A stretch of DNA of 28,019 bases from an uncultured Pseudobdellovibrionaceae bacterium (GCA_934277865.1 CAKQVW010000005.1:1-28019), one strand, 5' to 3'; shown: positions 1-7,023, counted from the first letter of the stretch. A program made the numbers and translations. The notes: generated from the letters alone by a model not told the origin.

Positions 1-705
1 CGGCAGACAGCGCGCCACAACCTCTTTGATGTAACCGGTCGCCTGCCATTGAAAACGATCACGTTTCCAAACCGCCGGGCAGCCAAAAGGCACACGCCCC
101 TTCTCGGCACTTCCAGACGGGAAAACCGTTTTTAAGAACGAATCAAACTCGTCCACGGATTTGGCGCGATATCCTCGCAGCACTCCGCTTGACGGCAAAT
201 CGCTTTCACGAAGACGAAACGCCTTCCAGTCGACATCATTGGCTTGAGCCTTTTCCGAATACGCTGCGGCCATGAACGCGCCCCACTCGAGACCCGCAAC
301 GGCGTGAACCGGAATTCTGGCGCGCGCAAATTCGCGTAGCACACCCACGTGGGCGTAGGTCTTTAGTCCTCCGGGCCCCAAGATGAGACCAATCTTTGGA
401 AGTTCACGATTGAGAAACGTGTCGCCCGGTTGGTTCGACACAAGAGGTGGCGTGGGAACCGGCGTCGGAGCCGACTGCGACGGAAGAGCATCGGCTCCCG
501 AATCCTCTGGCGTCGGCTGACTTGTCACCAGCGGTGGAGGTGTCGGATTGACATTGGGTCGAGCCAAATCCGACTGGCTTCGCTGATCTTTCGTCGAACG
601 GGCGTCTTTGGGAACTTCTTCGCGCGTACGCAATCCGGTACAACCTGCAATCAAGCTGACAAGCGATAGCCCCAACAACAGTCGCAGTCCCGCACGACGA
701 ATCAT
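1..705 (-). CDS. Patatin-like lipoprotein, probable pseudoenzyme (3' end outside window)
   Basis: The frame stays open from the ATG at 705 to the window edge (235 codons), so the C-terminus is missing. This ATG is preferred over an in-frame ATG at 717 because GGAG lies a few bases before it. Residues 1-21 are a signal peptide ending in a lipobox (LIAGC, Cys22), predicting a lipid-anchored envelope protein. Residues 23-100 form a Pro/Ser/Thr-rich linker. From about residue 105 the sequence resembles the patatin phospholipase fold: a glycine-rich oxyanion-type loop (LGPGGLKTYAHVGVL) followed by the nucleophile elbow. The elbow reads GLEWG, with Glu140 where the family has the catalytic Ser of GxSxG. 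Hydrolase activity is therefore doubtful; a binding or structural role is possible. It lies 88 bases downstream of tlyA on the same strand and may be its last co-transcribed gene. Confidence 0.8.
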   Translation of the reverse strand, partial: MIRRAGLRLLLGLSLVSLIAGCTGLRTREEVPKDARSTKDQRSQSDLARPNVNPTPPPLVTSQPTPEDSGADALPSQSAPTPVPTPPLVSNQPGDTFLNRELPKIGLILGPGGLKTYAHVGVLREFARARIPVHAVAGLEWGAFMAAAYSEKAQANDVDWKAFRLRESDLPSSGVLRGYRAKSVDEFDSFLKTVFPSGSAEKGRVPFGCPAVWKRDRFQWQATGYIKEVVARCLP

Positions 706-793
706 TCCCGCTCCCATCTTTAAAAGTTCCAGACAGGGCTCAATTCTGACTCGAAGAAATGCCAGCTGTCACTCCGGGATATGTCGAGAGTTC

Positions 794-1591
794 TTAAAAC
801 AATCCAACCTGCGGATTGCTCGCCAAAATGAAAAATTCTTTGTTGCCATCGGAACCGAGGATCGGACTATCAAAGTAGTCTTCGACACGAAGGCCCAGCG
901 ATTTACACGTGTCCGAAATCGCGAGCTGAACCGCCGGGTAAAGCGACGCGTCTTTCACGACACCGTTTTTCCCAAGACCCTCGCGCCCAACTTCGAATTG
1001 CGGTTTCACCAGCGCCAAGATGTAACCCGACTCTCTCAACAAAGAGGCCGCCGATGGCAAAATCATCTTCAGCGAAATAAACGAGACATCAATGACGACG
1101 CGGTCAAAGAGTCGGCCACCTACAGAATCCAGAATTCGACGACGGGCCATGGAGTCCGGATCGACAAGTTCACGTGCATTCACGCCTTCAAACAAAGTCA
1201 CACGCGGGTCGGAGCGCAGGCTTTGCGTCAATTGATCGTGGCCAACATCAACACCAATCACTCGGGCCGCGCCCGCCTGCAACAGGCAGTCGGTGAAGCC
1301 ACCTGTCGAAATACCGAGATCCAAGACTGTCGCATTTGCAACGTGAAAGACTGGTGCTTTGCGGAGGGCTCCGTAAAGTTTAAGCCCACCTCTAGAAACA
1401 AACTCAGGTTCATCTGTTTTAGTGATGAAGAGCTTCATGGATGGATCTAAAATCACTTGGCTCGGTTTGCGAACTGGCTGCTCGCGTCCGTCCCCCAGTT
1501 TTAGTACGACTCGGCCAGCAGCAATCAGCTCTTGCGCCTTCTGTCTTGAAGGCACAAGTCCGTTTTCCACCAACCAAACATCCGCTCTCAT
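794..1591 (-). CDS. tlyA: TlyA-family rRNA (cytidine-2'-O)-methyltransferase
   Basis: 265 residues, the normal length for the family. Residues 1-60 form an S4 RNA-binding domain. An FtsJ/RrmJ-type Rossmann methyltransferase follows, with the SRGGLKL motif (Lys71), the SAM-binding loop DLGISTGGFTD at 91-101, DVSF with Asp168, LVKPQFE with Lys196, and the C-terminal GNKEF with Glu252; these fit the K-D-K-E tetrad. Characterised TlyA proteins 2'-O-methylate 16S and/or 23S rRNA and affect capreomycin sensitivity; the older name haemolysin A is misleading. The ATG at 1591 has AGAGG about seven bases upstream. It starts 24 bases after ispA in the same orientation, as in the common xse-ispA-tlyA cluster. 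Motif I has Gly-Ile in place of the usual Gly-Ala, a mild change. Confidence 0.93.
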   Translation of the reverse strand: MRADVWLVENGLVPSRQKAQELIAAGRVVLKLGDGREQPVRKPSQVILDPSMKLFITKTDEPEFVSRGGLKLYGALRKAPVFHVANATVLDLGISTGGFTDCLLQAGAARVIGVDVGHDQLTQSLRSDPRVTLFEGVNARELVDPDSMARRRILDSVGGRLFDRVVIDVSFISLKMILPSAASLLRESGYILALVKPQFEVGREGLGKNGVVKDASLYPAVQLAISDTCKSLGLRVEDYFDSPILGSDGNKEFFILASNPQVGLF

Positions 1592-1615
1592 CTCGCACCC
1601 TCTGACAAAACCGAT

Positions 1616-2482
1616 TTATCTGGTTCGATGCAGATTGAACTGCGCGAGTTCACGCAGTGGCTCCGCTCTGTCATCCCAGTCGATGATGGCCTCTAGCGCT
1701 TCGTCGGTCAGCTCGTGCAAAAGTTCGCGAGTCTTTTCTGGACCAAGGAGCGCGCAGTAACTTCCCGACTCCGGTCGCTCTTGTGAATAATCCAAAATGT
1801 CATCTGCCACTTGAAACGCCAGACCAAGCGACGAAGCGTAGTCCGAGAGATCTTCAATCTGCTCTTCCGATGCGCCCGCGACAATTGCCGCGCCCACCGA
1901 TGCAACTCGGATCAGCGCACCCGTCTTTAGCAAATGCAGCAGCCGCAGATCTTCGAAATCAAAGTTCGTCTTCTTTGCGGCCAGATCGATGGCCTGTCCA
2001 CCGACCATACCCTGCGACCCGGCGGCGCGCGAAAGCTCTAAGATCGATCGAACCGCCGCCTCCGGCACTTCGACGTAGGCTTCTGCCACAATCCCAAACG
2101 CGTCGGTCAAAAGCGCATCACCGGCGAGAATCGCGGTCGCTTCGTCAAATTTTTTGTGATTGGTCGGCTTCCCACGACGGAAGTCATCGTTGTCCATCGA
2201 CGGCAGATCATCGTGAATCAAGGAGTAGGTGTGCACGCACTCGACCGCACAAGCAAACGGCAAAACGGCCGAGCGATCGACACCAAGTGCATCCGCTGTC
2301 AGTAGCGACAGTGTCGGGCGAAAGCGCTTCGCTCCTTCCTGCAAAAGCGAGTAACGCATCGACTCGTTTAACTTCTTCCAGCCTTCAGCGCGTTCTGCAT
2401 CAGTCGCAAATACTTTATCTAAGAGCCCTGCAACTTCGGCCGCCGCGGCCTCCATCTTCGCTTCAAGTCCAATTGACGTCAT
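1616..2482 (-). CDS. ispA: Polyprenyl (farnesyl/geranylgeranyl) diphosphate synthase
   Basis: 288 residues of the short-chain trans-prenyltransferase family, which condenses IPP with DMAPP/GPP to make farnesyl or geranylgeranyl diphosphate for quinones and undecaprenyl carriers. The first Asp-rich motif is DDLPSMD at 91-97, preceded by YSLIH as in bacterial type II FPP synthases; the second is DDILD at 227-231; GGQAIDL at 161-167 is also typical. The stretch after the second Asp-rich motif is unusually short: the GK...D...K segment that normally leads into the TYxxLLG element is absent, leaving SYCALLG. The ATG overlaps the xseB stop codon by four bases (ATGA), so translation is probably coupled. 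No dxs follows, unlike many relatives of this cluster. Product length cannot be fixed from sequence alone. Confidence 0.92.
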   Translation of the reverse strand: MTSIGLEAKMEAAAAEVAGLLDKVFATDAERAEGWKKLNESMRYSLLQEGAKRFRPTLSLLTADALGVDRSAVLPFACAVECVHTYSLIHDDLPSMDNDDFRRGKPTNHKKFDEATAILAGDALLTDAFGIVAEAYVEVPEAAVRSILELSRAAGSQGMVGGQAIDLAAKKTNFDFEDLRLLHLLKTGALIRVASVGAAIVAGASEEQIEDLSDYASSLGLAFQVADDILDYSQERPESGSYCALLGPEKTRELLHELTDEALEAIIDWDDRAEPLRELAQFNLHRTR

Positions 2483-2715
2483 TCTTTGCTGCCTTCCTCG
2501 AGATCGTCGAAGTCACGGGTCACTGGTTTTCCATCTGTGCCGATCGACAGCAGAACCTTCACACGCTCTTCCGCAACACTCAGTTGCCCTTGGCAGTCGC
2601 GCGAGAGTTTCACTCCCTCTTCAAACAGCTTCATGGAATCATCGAGCGAAAGATCGCCGGACTCCATTTTCTCTACGATATCCTCGAGTCGCTTCAGCTT
2701 CTTTTCAAAATCCAT
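2479..2715 (-). CDS. xseB: Exodeoxyribonuclease VII small subunit
   Basis: Small helical subunit that packs on XseA to form exonuclease VII, which degrades single-stranded DNA to oligonucleotides. From the ATG at 2715 the protein is 78 residues, close to the usual length, and opens with the family signature MDFEKKLKRLEDIVEKMESG followed by DLSLDDSMKLFEEGV. I chose this start because GGAG lies six bases before it. The frame continues upstream to a GTG at 2757 through a 15-bp tandem repeat, which would add the odd extension MEKSVVEKSVVEKS; each repeat carries its own GGAG and an in-frame GTG, so several starts are conceivable. It lies 60 bases after xseA and ends inside the ispA start codon. 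Confidence 0.92.
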   Translation of the reverse strand: MDFEKKLKRLEDIVEKMESGDLSLDDSMKLFEEGVKLSRDCQGQLSVAEERVKVLLSIGTDGKPVTRDFDDLEEGSKE

Positions 2716-2716
2716 A

Positions 2717-2761
2717 GACTTCTCCACAACCGACTTCTCCACAACCGACTTCTCCACAACC
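2717..2761. repeat. 15-bp tandem repeat, three perfect copies, before xseB start
   Basis: The unit GACTTCTCCACAACC (plus strand) occurs three times without mismatch, immediately upstream of the preferred xseB ATG and ending 14 bases before the end of xseA. Read on the minus strand each unit contains GTGGAG, that is, an in-frame GTG and a GGAG purine box. The length is a multiple of three, so copy-number change would not shift the xseB frame. Confidence 0.95.
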
Positions 2762-2775
2762 TCTTCGTCGATTTC

Positions 2776-4317
2776 TTATTTATTCAAATTTTCTGTCGCG
2801 ACCACCTTGGCTTGAACAGTGGCTTGAACAGTGGCTTGAACAGTGGCCTGAATTGTCCCGTCGGCAACACGTACGTCGATGATGTCGTGAGACTTCACCT
2901 GCTGCACGGACGAAACCGAACGCCCACCCGTCGCCGTCCGTACCGATGTAATCGCATAACCACGCTCCAAGACCTTCAGAGGACTTAAACCATCCAGCAT
3001 CGCGGCCGACTTTGAGAAACGCCCGCGCAAGAGATCCAGTTTCCGCTGGTACCTCGCAGCCAAGCGGTCGCTATAAAGATCCAGCTCGAGCTTCGATCGG
3101 TCGATCGACTCATAGGCCGCGCGCTCGAGACGCTCCAAAAGTTCGTCACAGCGTAAAATCGCATCCGCGATTCTGCGCCGCGGATCCACCAGCAGGCGCT
3201 GCGAGGACCGAACTCGGTCCATCCACCTATTGAGAACACCGAGGTAGCTCGACACCAAGCCCCTCTCAAGGCGTTTGATGTTGTTTGCCATCTCGTCCGC
3301 GTTTTTTGCGACAAGCTCGGCGGCCGCCGAAGGTGTCGGCGCGCGAAGATCCGCAGCAAAGTCGGCAATGGTGAAATCCACTTCATGTCCCACCGCCGAA
3401 ATCACCGGCACTCGACTGCCCGCAATCGCACGGGCCACGGGCTCTTCATTGAACGACCACATGTCTTCGATGGAACCTCCGCCGCGGCCGACGATGATCA
3501 CGTCGACATCCGGCAGAAGATTCGCAAGCTCCATACCGCGAACGATTTCGGCGGTTGCTTTCACGCCCTGAACCGCACATGGAACGATGGTGATCTTGGC
3601 GACGCGGTATCGGCGCCCAAGGACATTCAGCATGTCGCGAATCGCCGCGCCCGAGGGCGAGGTCACGATGGCAATATGTTTCGGCGCAATTGGAATCGCT
3701 CGCTTACGGGTCGGATCAAAAAGCCCCTCGGCCTGAAGCTTCTTCTTCAGTTGCTCGAAAGCCTTTTGCAGCGCACCCGCGCCGACTGGCTCCATGGTCT
3801 CGCAAAAAATCTGGTAGTTCCCACGGGGTTCATACACGGTCACTTTGCCACGTACGACAACTTCCATCCCGTCTTCCGGCTTAAACCGCAACTGTGTATT
3901 AAAACCGCGAAACATGACGGCGCTGATCTGAGAATCCTTATCCTTCAGGCTAAAATAAAAATGACCCGAGGGATGCGCCTTGAAGTTTGAAATCTCGCCG
4001 CGAATCCACAATGTCGCGAATTCACCCTCAAGCTGACGTCGAATAAGTTTATTGAGTGCACTCACCGAAAGCACTGCAGGCTCATTGCTTGGCTCGCGTC
4101 GACCCTCCAGTTTTGTGTCCGGCTTTATCTCGGGCCTTACCGCTGGCGCGGTTTCCAGTTTTTTTTCAACCACATCTTCCGTCACGGCAGCCGAAGATTT
4201 CGCAGGCGTTGGAAATTCCAGCTTGGACCAATCGCTCCAGCTTAGTTGCGGCGAATTCGACGCCGAAGCGCTCTTGCTTGAAGAGCTTTTGGTAGGTGGT
4301 TTTGCGCGCTTGGCCAT
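2776..4317 (-). CDS. xseA: Exodeoxyribonuclease VII large subunit
   Basis: 513 residues. Catalytic subunit of exonuclease VII, acting on single-stranded DNA in both directions. An OB-fold ssDNA-binding domain spans about 82-178 (LSVSALNKLIRR, WIRGEISNFK). The catalytic domain carries GRGGGSIEDMWSFNEE at 277-292 and GHEVDFTIADFAADLRAPTP at 310-329, followed by a coiled-coil region. Two additions are unusual: an N-terminal low-complexity Ser/Lys/Pro-rich extension of about 80 residues, and a C-terminal tail with a four-residue repeat (ATVQ) encoded by a 12-bp tandem repeat. No Shine-Dalgarno box precedes the ATG, but a promoter-like sequence ends seven bases before it. First gene of the xseA-xseB-ispA-tlyA run. 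Confidence 0.95.
   Translation of the reverse strand: MAKRAKPPTKSSSSKSASASNSPQLSWSDWSKLEFPTPAKSSAAVTEDVVEKKLETAPAVRPEIKPDTKLEGRREPSNEPAVLSVSALNKLIRRQLEGEFATLWIRGEISNFKAHPSGHFYFSLKDKDSQISAVMFRGFNTQLRFKPEDGMEVVVRGKVTVYEPRGNYQIFCETMEPVGAGALQKAFEQLKKKLQAEGLFDPTRKRAIPIAPKHIAIVTSPSGAAIRDMLNVLGRRYRVAKITIVPCAVQGVKATAEIVRGMELANLLPDVDVIIVGRGGGSIEDMWSFNEEPVARAIAGSRVPVISAVGHEVDFTIADFAADLRAPTPSAAAELVAKNADEMANNIKRLERGLVSSYLGVLNRWMDRVRSSQRLLVDPRRRIADAILRCDELLERLERAAYESIDRSKLELDLYSDRLAARYQRKLDLLRGRFSKSAAMLDGLSPLKVLERGYAITSVRTATGGRSVSSVQQVKSHDIIDVRVADGTIQATVQATVQATVQAKVVATENLNK
2807..2854. repeat. 12-bp tandem repeat, four copies, in xseA 3' end
   Basis: The plus-strand unit GTGGCTTGAACA occurs in four adjacent copies: the two central copies are identical and the outer two carry one and three changes. 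It encodes the (I/V)QAT-type repeat in the XseA tail. The unit is four codons long, so expansion or contraction keeps frame. It lies about 45 bp from the 15-bp repeat before xseB. Confidence 0.93.
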
Positions 4318-4324
4318 GCGCGCG

Positions 4325-4354
4325 ATACTAGGAAGAAGGCAGGTCGCAAGTCAA
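4325..4354 (-). promoter_or_regulatory. Sigma-70-like promoter of xseA, predicting a leaderless mRNA
   Basis: On the minus strand TTGACT (4349-4354) and TAGTAT (4325-4330) are separated by 18 bases. The -10-like box ends seven bases before the A of the xseA ATG, so transcription would begin at or beside the start codon. This fits the absence of a ribosome-binding site. The boxes are seen directly; promoter function is inferred. Confidence 0.5.
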
Positions 4355-4408
4355 AGTTTGATTCACGCTGTCCGAGGGGCAGATCGCAGCCAGATGGCAG
4401 GCTACACG

Positions 4409-4651
4409 CTAGGCGCGAAGCCAAAGGCCCTGAAGAATCCAGGCCGATCCAACCAGCAGGCAGATCCAGGCCAGCGGCAAGTGCGAGAAAAAGCGCGAAC
4501 GATGCGGTTCGGGGATGCGCTCAGTTGCGAGTTTCGCGAAGGTCGGACTGTCCATCAAAATTTGAAGCACAAAGACCATGACCGCCCCATAACCGAAAGC
4601 CAGCCATGGAATGATTTTGTCAAGAGTCTCGTGCAAAGCATGCGGTGCCAT
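4409..4651 (-). CDS. Small two-helix membrane protein, unknown function
   Basis: From the ATG at 4651 the product is 80 residues with two clear hydrophobic segments, about 13-32 (IIPWLAFGYGAVMVFVLQIL) and 58-77 (LPLAWICLLVGSAWILQGL), joined by a polar, charged loop. It is therefore probably an inner-membrane protein with both ends on the same side. The frame extends upstream to a TTG at 4693, but that start has no ribosome-binding site and adds only polar residues; the ATG start has only a weak GGA. I do not recognise the family. It precedes xseA by about 90 bases on the same strand, but xseA appears to have its own promoter. Membrane-like composition over the whole length argues against a chance frame. 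Confidence 0.6.
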   Translation of the reverse strand: MAPHALHETLDKIIPWLAFGYGAVMVFVLQILMDSPTFAKLATERIPEPHRSRFFSHLPLAWICLLVGSAWILQGLWLRA

Positions 4652-4828
4652 AGAAATCCATCGGAATCTTTTTTCCGTCTCTGCATGCGCCAAAGGTCTA
4701 AGAAAAAGATGAGAACTCCGTCAGAATCGCTTTTTCCCAGTTCGCTTCGACCGCCGCTCTGCTAGGATGGGACTGGGTTTGTTGGCAATAGCCTCCAGAC
4801 AAAAGAGACCCTACAAGTTTTAGATTAG

Positions 4829-4839
4829 GGGACTGTCCC
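4829..4839. repeat. Short palindrome GGGACTGTCCC
   Basis: Perfect 5+1+5 dyad; an extra A/T pair on each side (interrupted by one G on the left) prolongs it. Such GGGAC/GTCCC palindromes resemble REP-like elements or repressor half-sites, but only this one copy is obvious in the window, so neither label is secure. Confidence 0.4.
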
Positions 4840-5000
4840 TGGCGATGGTGTGCAAGCTTGGCCCTTTCGGGATCCGAGAAGCCTGAAGTTGCTAAATGGT
4901 CACCCACCTTAAAAACCACGGGTCTCTGTGTCTGTTGAGCGCCACAAGCCCTTTTTTTTGCCTATACTGCTTATGTCGCTTCGGCCTCCGGCCTGCGCTG

Positions 5001-5024
5001 CTCGCCGTGCAGTCGCGCGGCGAG
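5001..5024. other. GC-rich hairpin
   Basis: CTCGCCG (5001-5007) pairs perfectly with CGGCGAG (5018-5024) around a ten-base loop. It is preceded by a GC-rich stretch with the repeated element CGGCCT/CGGCCT. No T run follows, so it is not a typical terminator. It may be a REP-like remnant or part of the leader of the gene at 5188. Confidence 0.4.
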
Positions 5025-5187
5025 ATTTGTTTCAGTTTGAAACGTTGGTCCCGACGCTGGTCCAGCTTCCAATTTTCTCTCCTCGACCGACGTCGAACCC
5101 TTGAGCAAGAAGACGTTATTCGGCACCGCCCTTGCTGGTAAACTAAACAGAACTGAGTGAATCAACGTCTACAAGGGGCAAGATCGA

Positions 5188-6960
5188 ATGAATAGCTTCT
5201 CACCCAATACGACTCTGTCGAACTCTAAGACAGCTGTGAGATTCGCCGTCGATTTCTTCTTCAGCGGACTCACACCGGTTGCCACTCTTACCGCATTCTC
5301 AATTGGGTTCTTGTCAATGGTCGCTCCTTCCGTCGCGAGCGCGAACACTGTCGCTCGAACAGAGCTCGACTCTTTATTTGAAATCTGCGCAAAGACTGAT
5401 GCCATGAGCAAAGAGCTCTGCAAGGAACTTCGCGCCGAACGGCGCTCGCGTGGTGGCGGCAATCGCCATTCAAAATCGTGCGAAGATATGGACAAACGCA
5501 TTGGTAACGCATGGGAGAAGGCAACAAAAGCCTGCATCGCTGCCAACCTTGGCGGTAACAATTTGAACAAGTGCTTTGACCAAGTGCAGTGGTGCCAAAA
5601 CGCAGAAGAAGAAATCCAAAATCTTGTTTCCGATGAAGAGATGTCAGAAGAGCAAGTTTGTGACACCGTCCTCGCAAATAGCTGCCCTGGCCTTCCTCGT
5701 TTCATGGATGGCCGCAATTTCCGAGAAGAGGAAAAAGAGGCCGAGCGCGAACGCCTTCAGGCAAAACGTGATGTGGATGAGCTAACCAAAGAACGGCGCG
5801 ATGCCCAGCGCGACATGCTGAAACAACAACGTGAACTTCAGGAAGCGCAACAGGACGCCGCCTACGAGGTGCACAAAGCCGAGCGCGAAATCGCAAAGGA
5901 CATGTCCGCACAGTTTAAAGAGGTTCAAGAAGGCCAGAAGAAGGCGTTCGAAGACGCCCAGCGTGCCTACCAAGAAATGGACGCCGCCTATATTAAAATG
6001 CGACACGAGTCGCGTCAGCTTGCGGTGAAAGTCGAAGAAGCCAAAGACAAATTCCACGGTCAGTGTATCGCACAAGCTGAGTCACAGTTTAAAGCTGCGG
6101 AACAAGCGCGCCAAGCAGCCAAGAGCAAGAAGAAGAAGAAGAATTCGGGTACAGCGACTCGCCTTGCGGGATCGACCAGACGGAACAATCTCAACCAAAC
6201 ACGTCTTCGCAACTTCGATTACAACGCCTACTTAAACGAGTGTCTCAACGGGCAAACTGGGGTAGGAAAGTCTCTGGCCAACAGCGTCCGTTCCGCGGAG
6301 CGCGAAAAGGCTGCGAACGACCAGTACCTGCAAGAGCAGGCGTCCTTGATCGAGCAGCAACGTCAGACCATGCTAAAAAAGCTGATGGAGCTTGAAAGCA
6401 CGGCCGAGAGCCAAAATGCCGAGGTCGTGAAGCAGACCAATGAACGCCTGCAAAACCTCAGCGAGGAACAGCAGCGAATTTCGGTTAAAAATCAGGCTCG
6501 ACTCAGCGAGTTCATGCAAGACCAGCAGCTGCGTCTCAATGATATCGACCAGCGCCTGCAAACTGAAAATCAGCAGCTGACGCGCTACCAACAGGAGGCG
6601 ATGGTTGCCAATCGCCGAGCCACTTGTGCTGGCAGCGCCGCGAGAAAGTCCGAATCTCGTTTGGAAAAAATCGGAGAGGGCTTCGCGGAGGCTGTTGGCG
6701 AAATCACGGGACTCGCTGGGATGTGCCGTCAGTTCAAACAATACTGCAATCCAGATACACGCTCAGCTTCAGGTGGCGTTGAAGGTGTTCGAGTCGCAGC
6801 GTCCGAATCGGCCGAACCAGCAGCTGCGGAAACTGACGAACCACGCTACGTTTATCCGCAAGCGTGTATCCTCGCCACACAAGCCGTTTCGGGATCAGGT
6901 GATCGCTTGAAAAAACGCGGCAATTGGACTCCTGATTCCGGTCGCGGAACATCTCGCTAA
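5188..6960 (+). CDS. Secreted cysteine-rich coiled-coil protein, unknown function
   Basis: 590 residues. An N-terminal hydrophobic stretch (about 20-48) ending in SVASA suggests Sec export with cleavage near residue 52. The mature part has fourteen cysteines, eight of them clustered between residues 67 and 166, which fits a disulfide-bonded periplasmic or surface protein. Long highly charged Glu/Lys/Arg/Gln-rich stretches at about 178-310 and 365-475 look like two coiled coils, separated by a basic linker with a Lys run (KSKKKKKN, 313-319 region) encoded by AAG repeats. The C-terminal part contains an Ala/Glu-rich linker and more cysteines. AAGGGG precedes the ATG. No family is recognised; low-complexity coiled coils make function prediction unsafe. 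It stands alone, with a hairpin directly after the stop codon. Confidence 0.85.
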   Translation: MNSFSPNTTLSNSKTAVRFAVDFFFSGLTPVATLTAFSIGFLSMVAPSVASANTVARTELDSLFEICAKTDAMSKELCKELRAERRSRGGGNRHSKSCEDMDKRIGNAWEKATKACIAANLGGNNLNKCFDQVQWCQNAEEEIQNLVSDEEMSEEQVCDTVLANSCPGLPRFMDGRNFREEEKEAERERLQAKRDVDELTKERRDAQRDMLKQQRELQEAQQDAAYEVHKAEREIAKDMSAQFKEVQEGQKKAFEDAQRAYQEMDAAYIKMRHESRQLAVKVEEAKDKFHGQCIAQAESQFKAAEQARQAAKSKKKKKNSGTATRLAGSTRRNNLNQTRLRNFDYNAYLNECLNGQTGVGKSLANSVRSAEREKAANDQYLQEQASLIEQQRQTMLKKLMELESTAESQNAEVVKQTNERLQNLSEEQQRISVKNQARLSEFMQDQQLRLNDIDQRLQTENQQLTRYQQEAMVANRRATCAGSAARKSESRLEKIGEGFAEAVGEITGLAGMCRQFKQYCNPDTRSASGGVEGVRVAASESAEPAAAETDEPRYVYPQACILATQAVSGSGDRLKKRGNWTPDSGRGTSR

Positions 6961-6985
6961 CGCTATGCATACACATAGGTAGGCA

Positions 6986-7015
6986 TTGAGCCCATCCCCT
7001 AGGATGGGCTAGTCT
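6986..7015 (+). promoter_or_regulatory. Possible promoter of pbp1A overlapping an inverted repeat
   Basis: TTGAGC (6986-6991), 18 bases, then TAGTCT (7010-7015), followed by eight bases and the pbp1A ATG. The arrangement closely mirrors the xseA promoter (18-base spacer, very short leader, no Shine-Dalgarno box). The inverted repeat 6989-7010 fills the spacer. Box matches are moderate, so function is inferred. Confidence 0.35.
6989..7010 (+). terminator. Perfect hairpin between the coiled-coil gene and pbp1A
   Basis: AGCCCATCC (6989-6997) pairs perfectly with GGATGGGCT (7002-7010) around a CCTA loop, 28 bases after the upstream stop codon. A short, interrupted T-rich tract (AGTCTTTCCT) follows. 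It could be the terminator of the upstream gene or an operator within the pbp1A promoter; the weak T tract leaves both open. Confidence 0.5.
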
Positions 7016-7023
7016 TTCCTCCT

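Larger units (their letters stand above)
4652..5187. other. Divergent intergenic region with dyads and an orphan T run
   Basis: About 0.5 kb between a minus-strand and a plus-strand gene with no convincing coding frame. It holds the dyad GGGACTGTCCC (4829-4839), an eight-T run (4952-4959) preceded by potential pairing (GGTCTC with GAGCGCC, and GGG with CCC), and a hairpin CTCGCCG/CGGCGAG at 5001-5024 just after a GC-rich stretch. A ribosome-binding site for the next gene (AAGGGG, 5173-5178) ends the region. I could not place a convincing promoter. Confidence 0.6.

Noticed and set aside
608..1450. 280-codon open frame on the plus strand
   Set aside because: It lies antisense to tlyA, which has complete family motifs; the translated product is Arg-rich, without recognisable domains, as expected for a shadow frame.
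1783..2988. 401-codon open frame on the plus strand
   Set aside because: Antisense to ispA, xseB and the end of xseA; His/Arg/Pro-rich product, and it spans both tandem repeats, which open several frames at once.
4698..4919. 73-codon frame with GTG start on the minus strand
   Set aside because: No ribosome-binding site, no membrane or domain character, and it runs through the palindrome and other intergenic dyads.
4896..5141. 81-codon frame on the plus strand
   Set aside because: It crosses the eight-T run and the GC-rich hairpin, has no ribosome-binding site, and its composition is irregular.
5169..5717. 182-codon frame on the minus strand
   Set aside because: Antisense to the start of the coiled-coil gene, whose signal peptide and ribosome-binding site are convincing.
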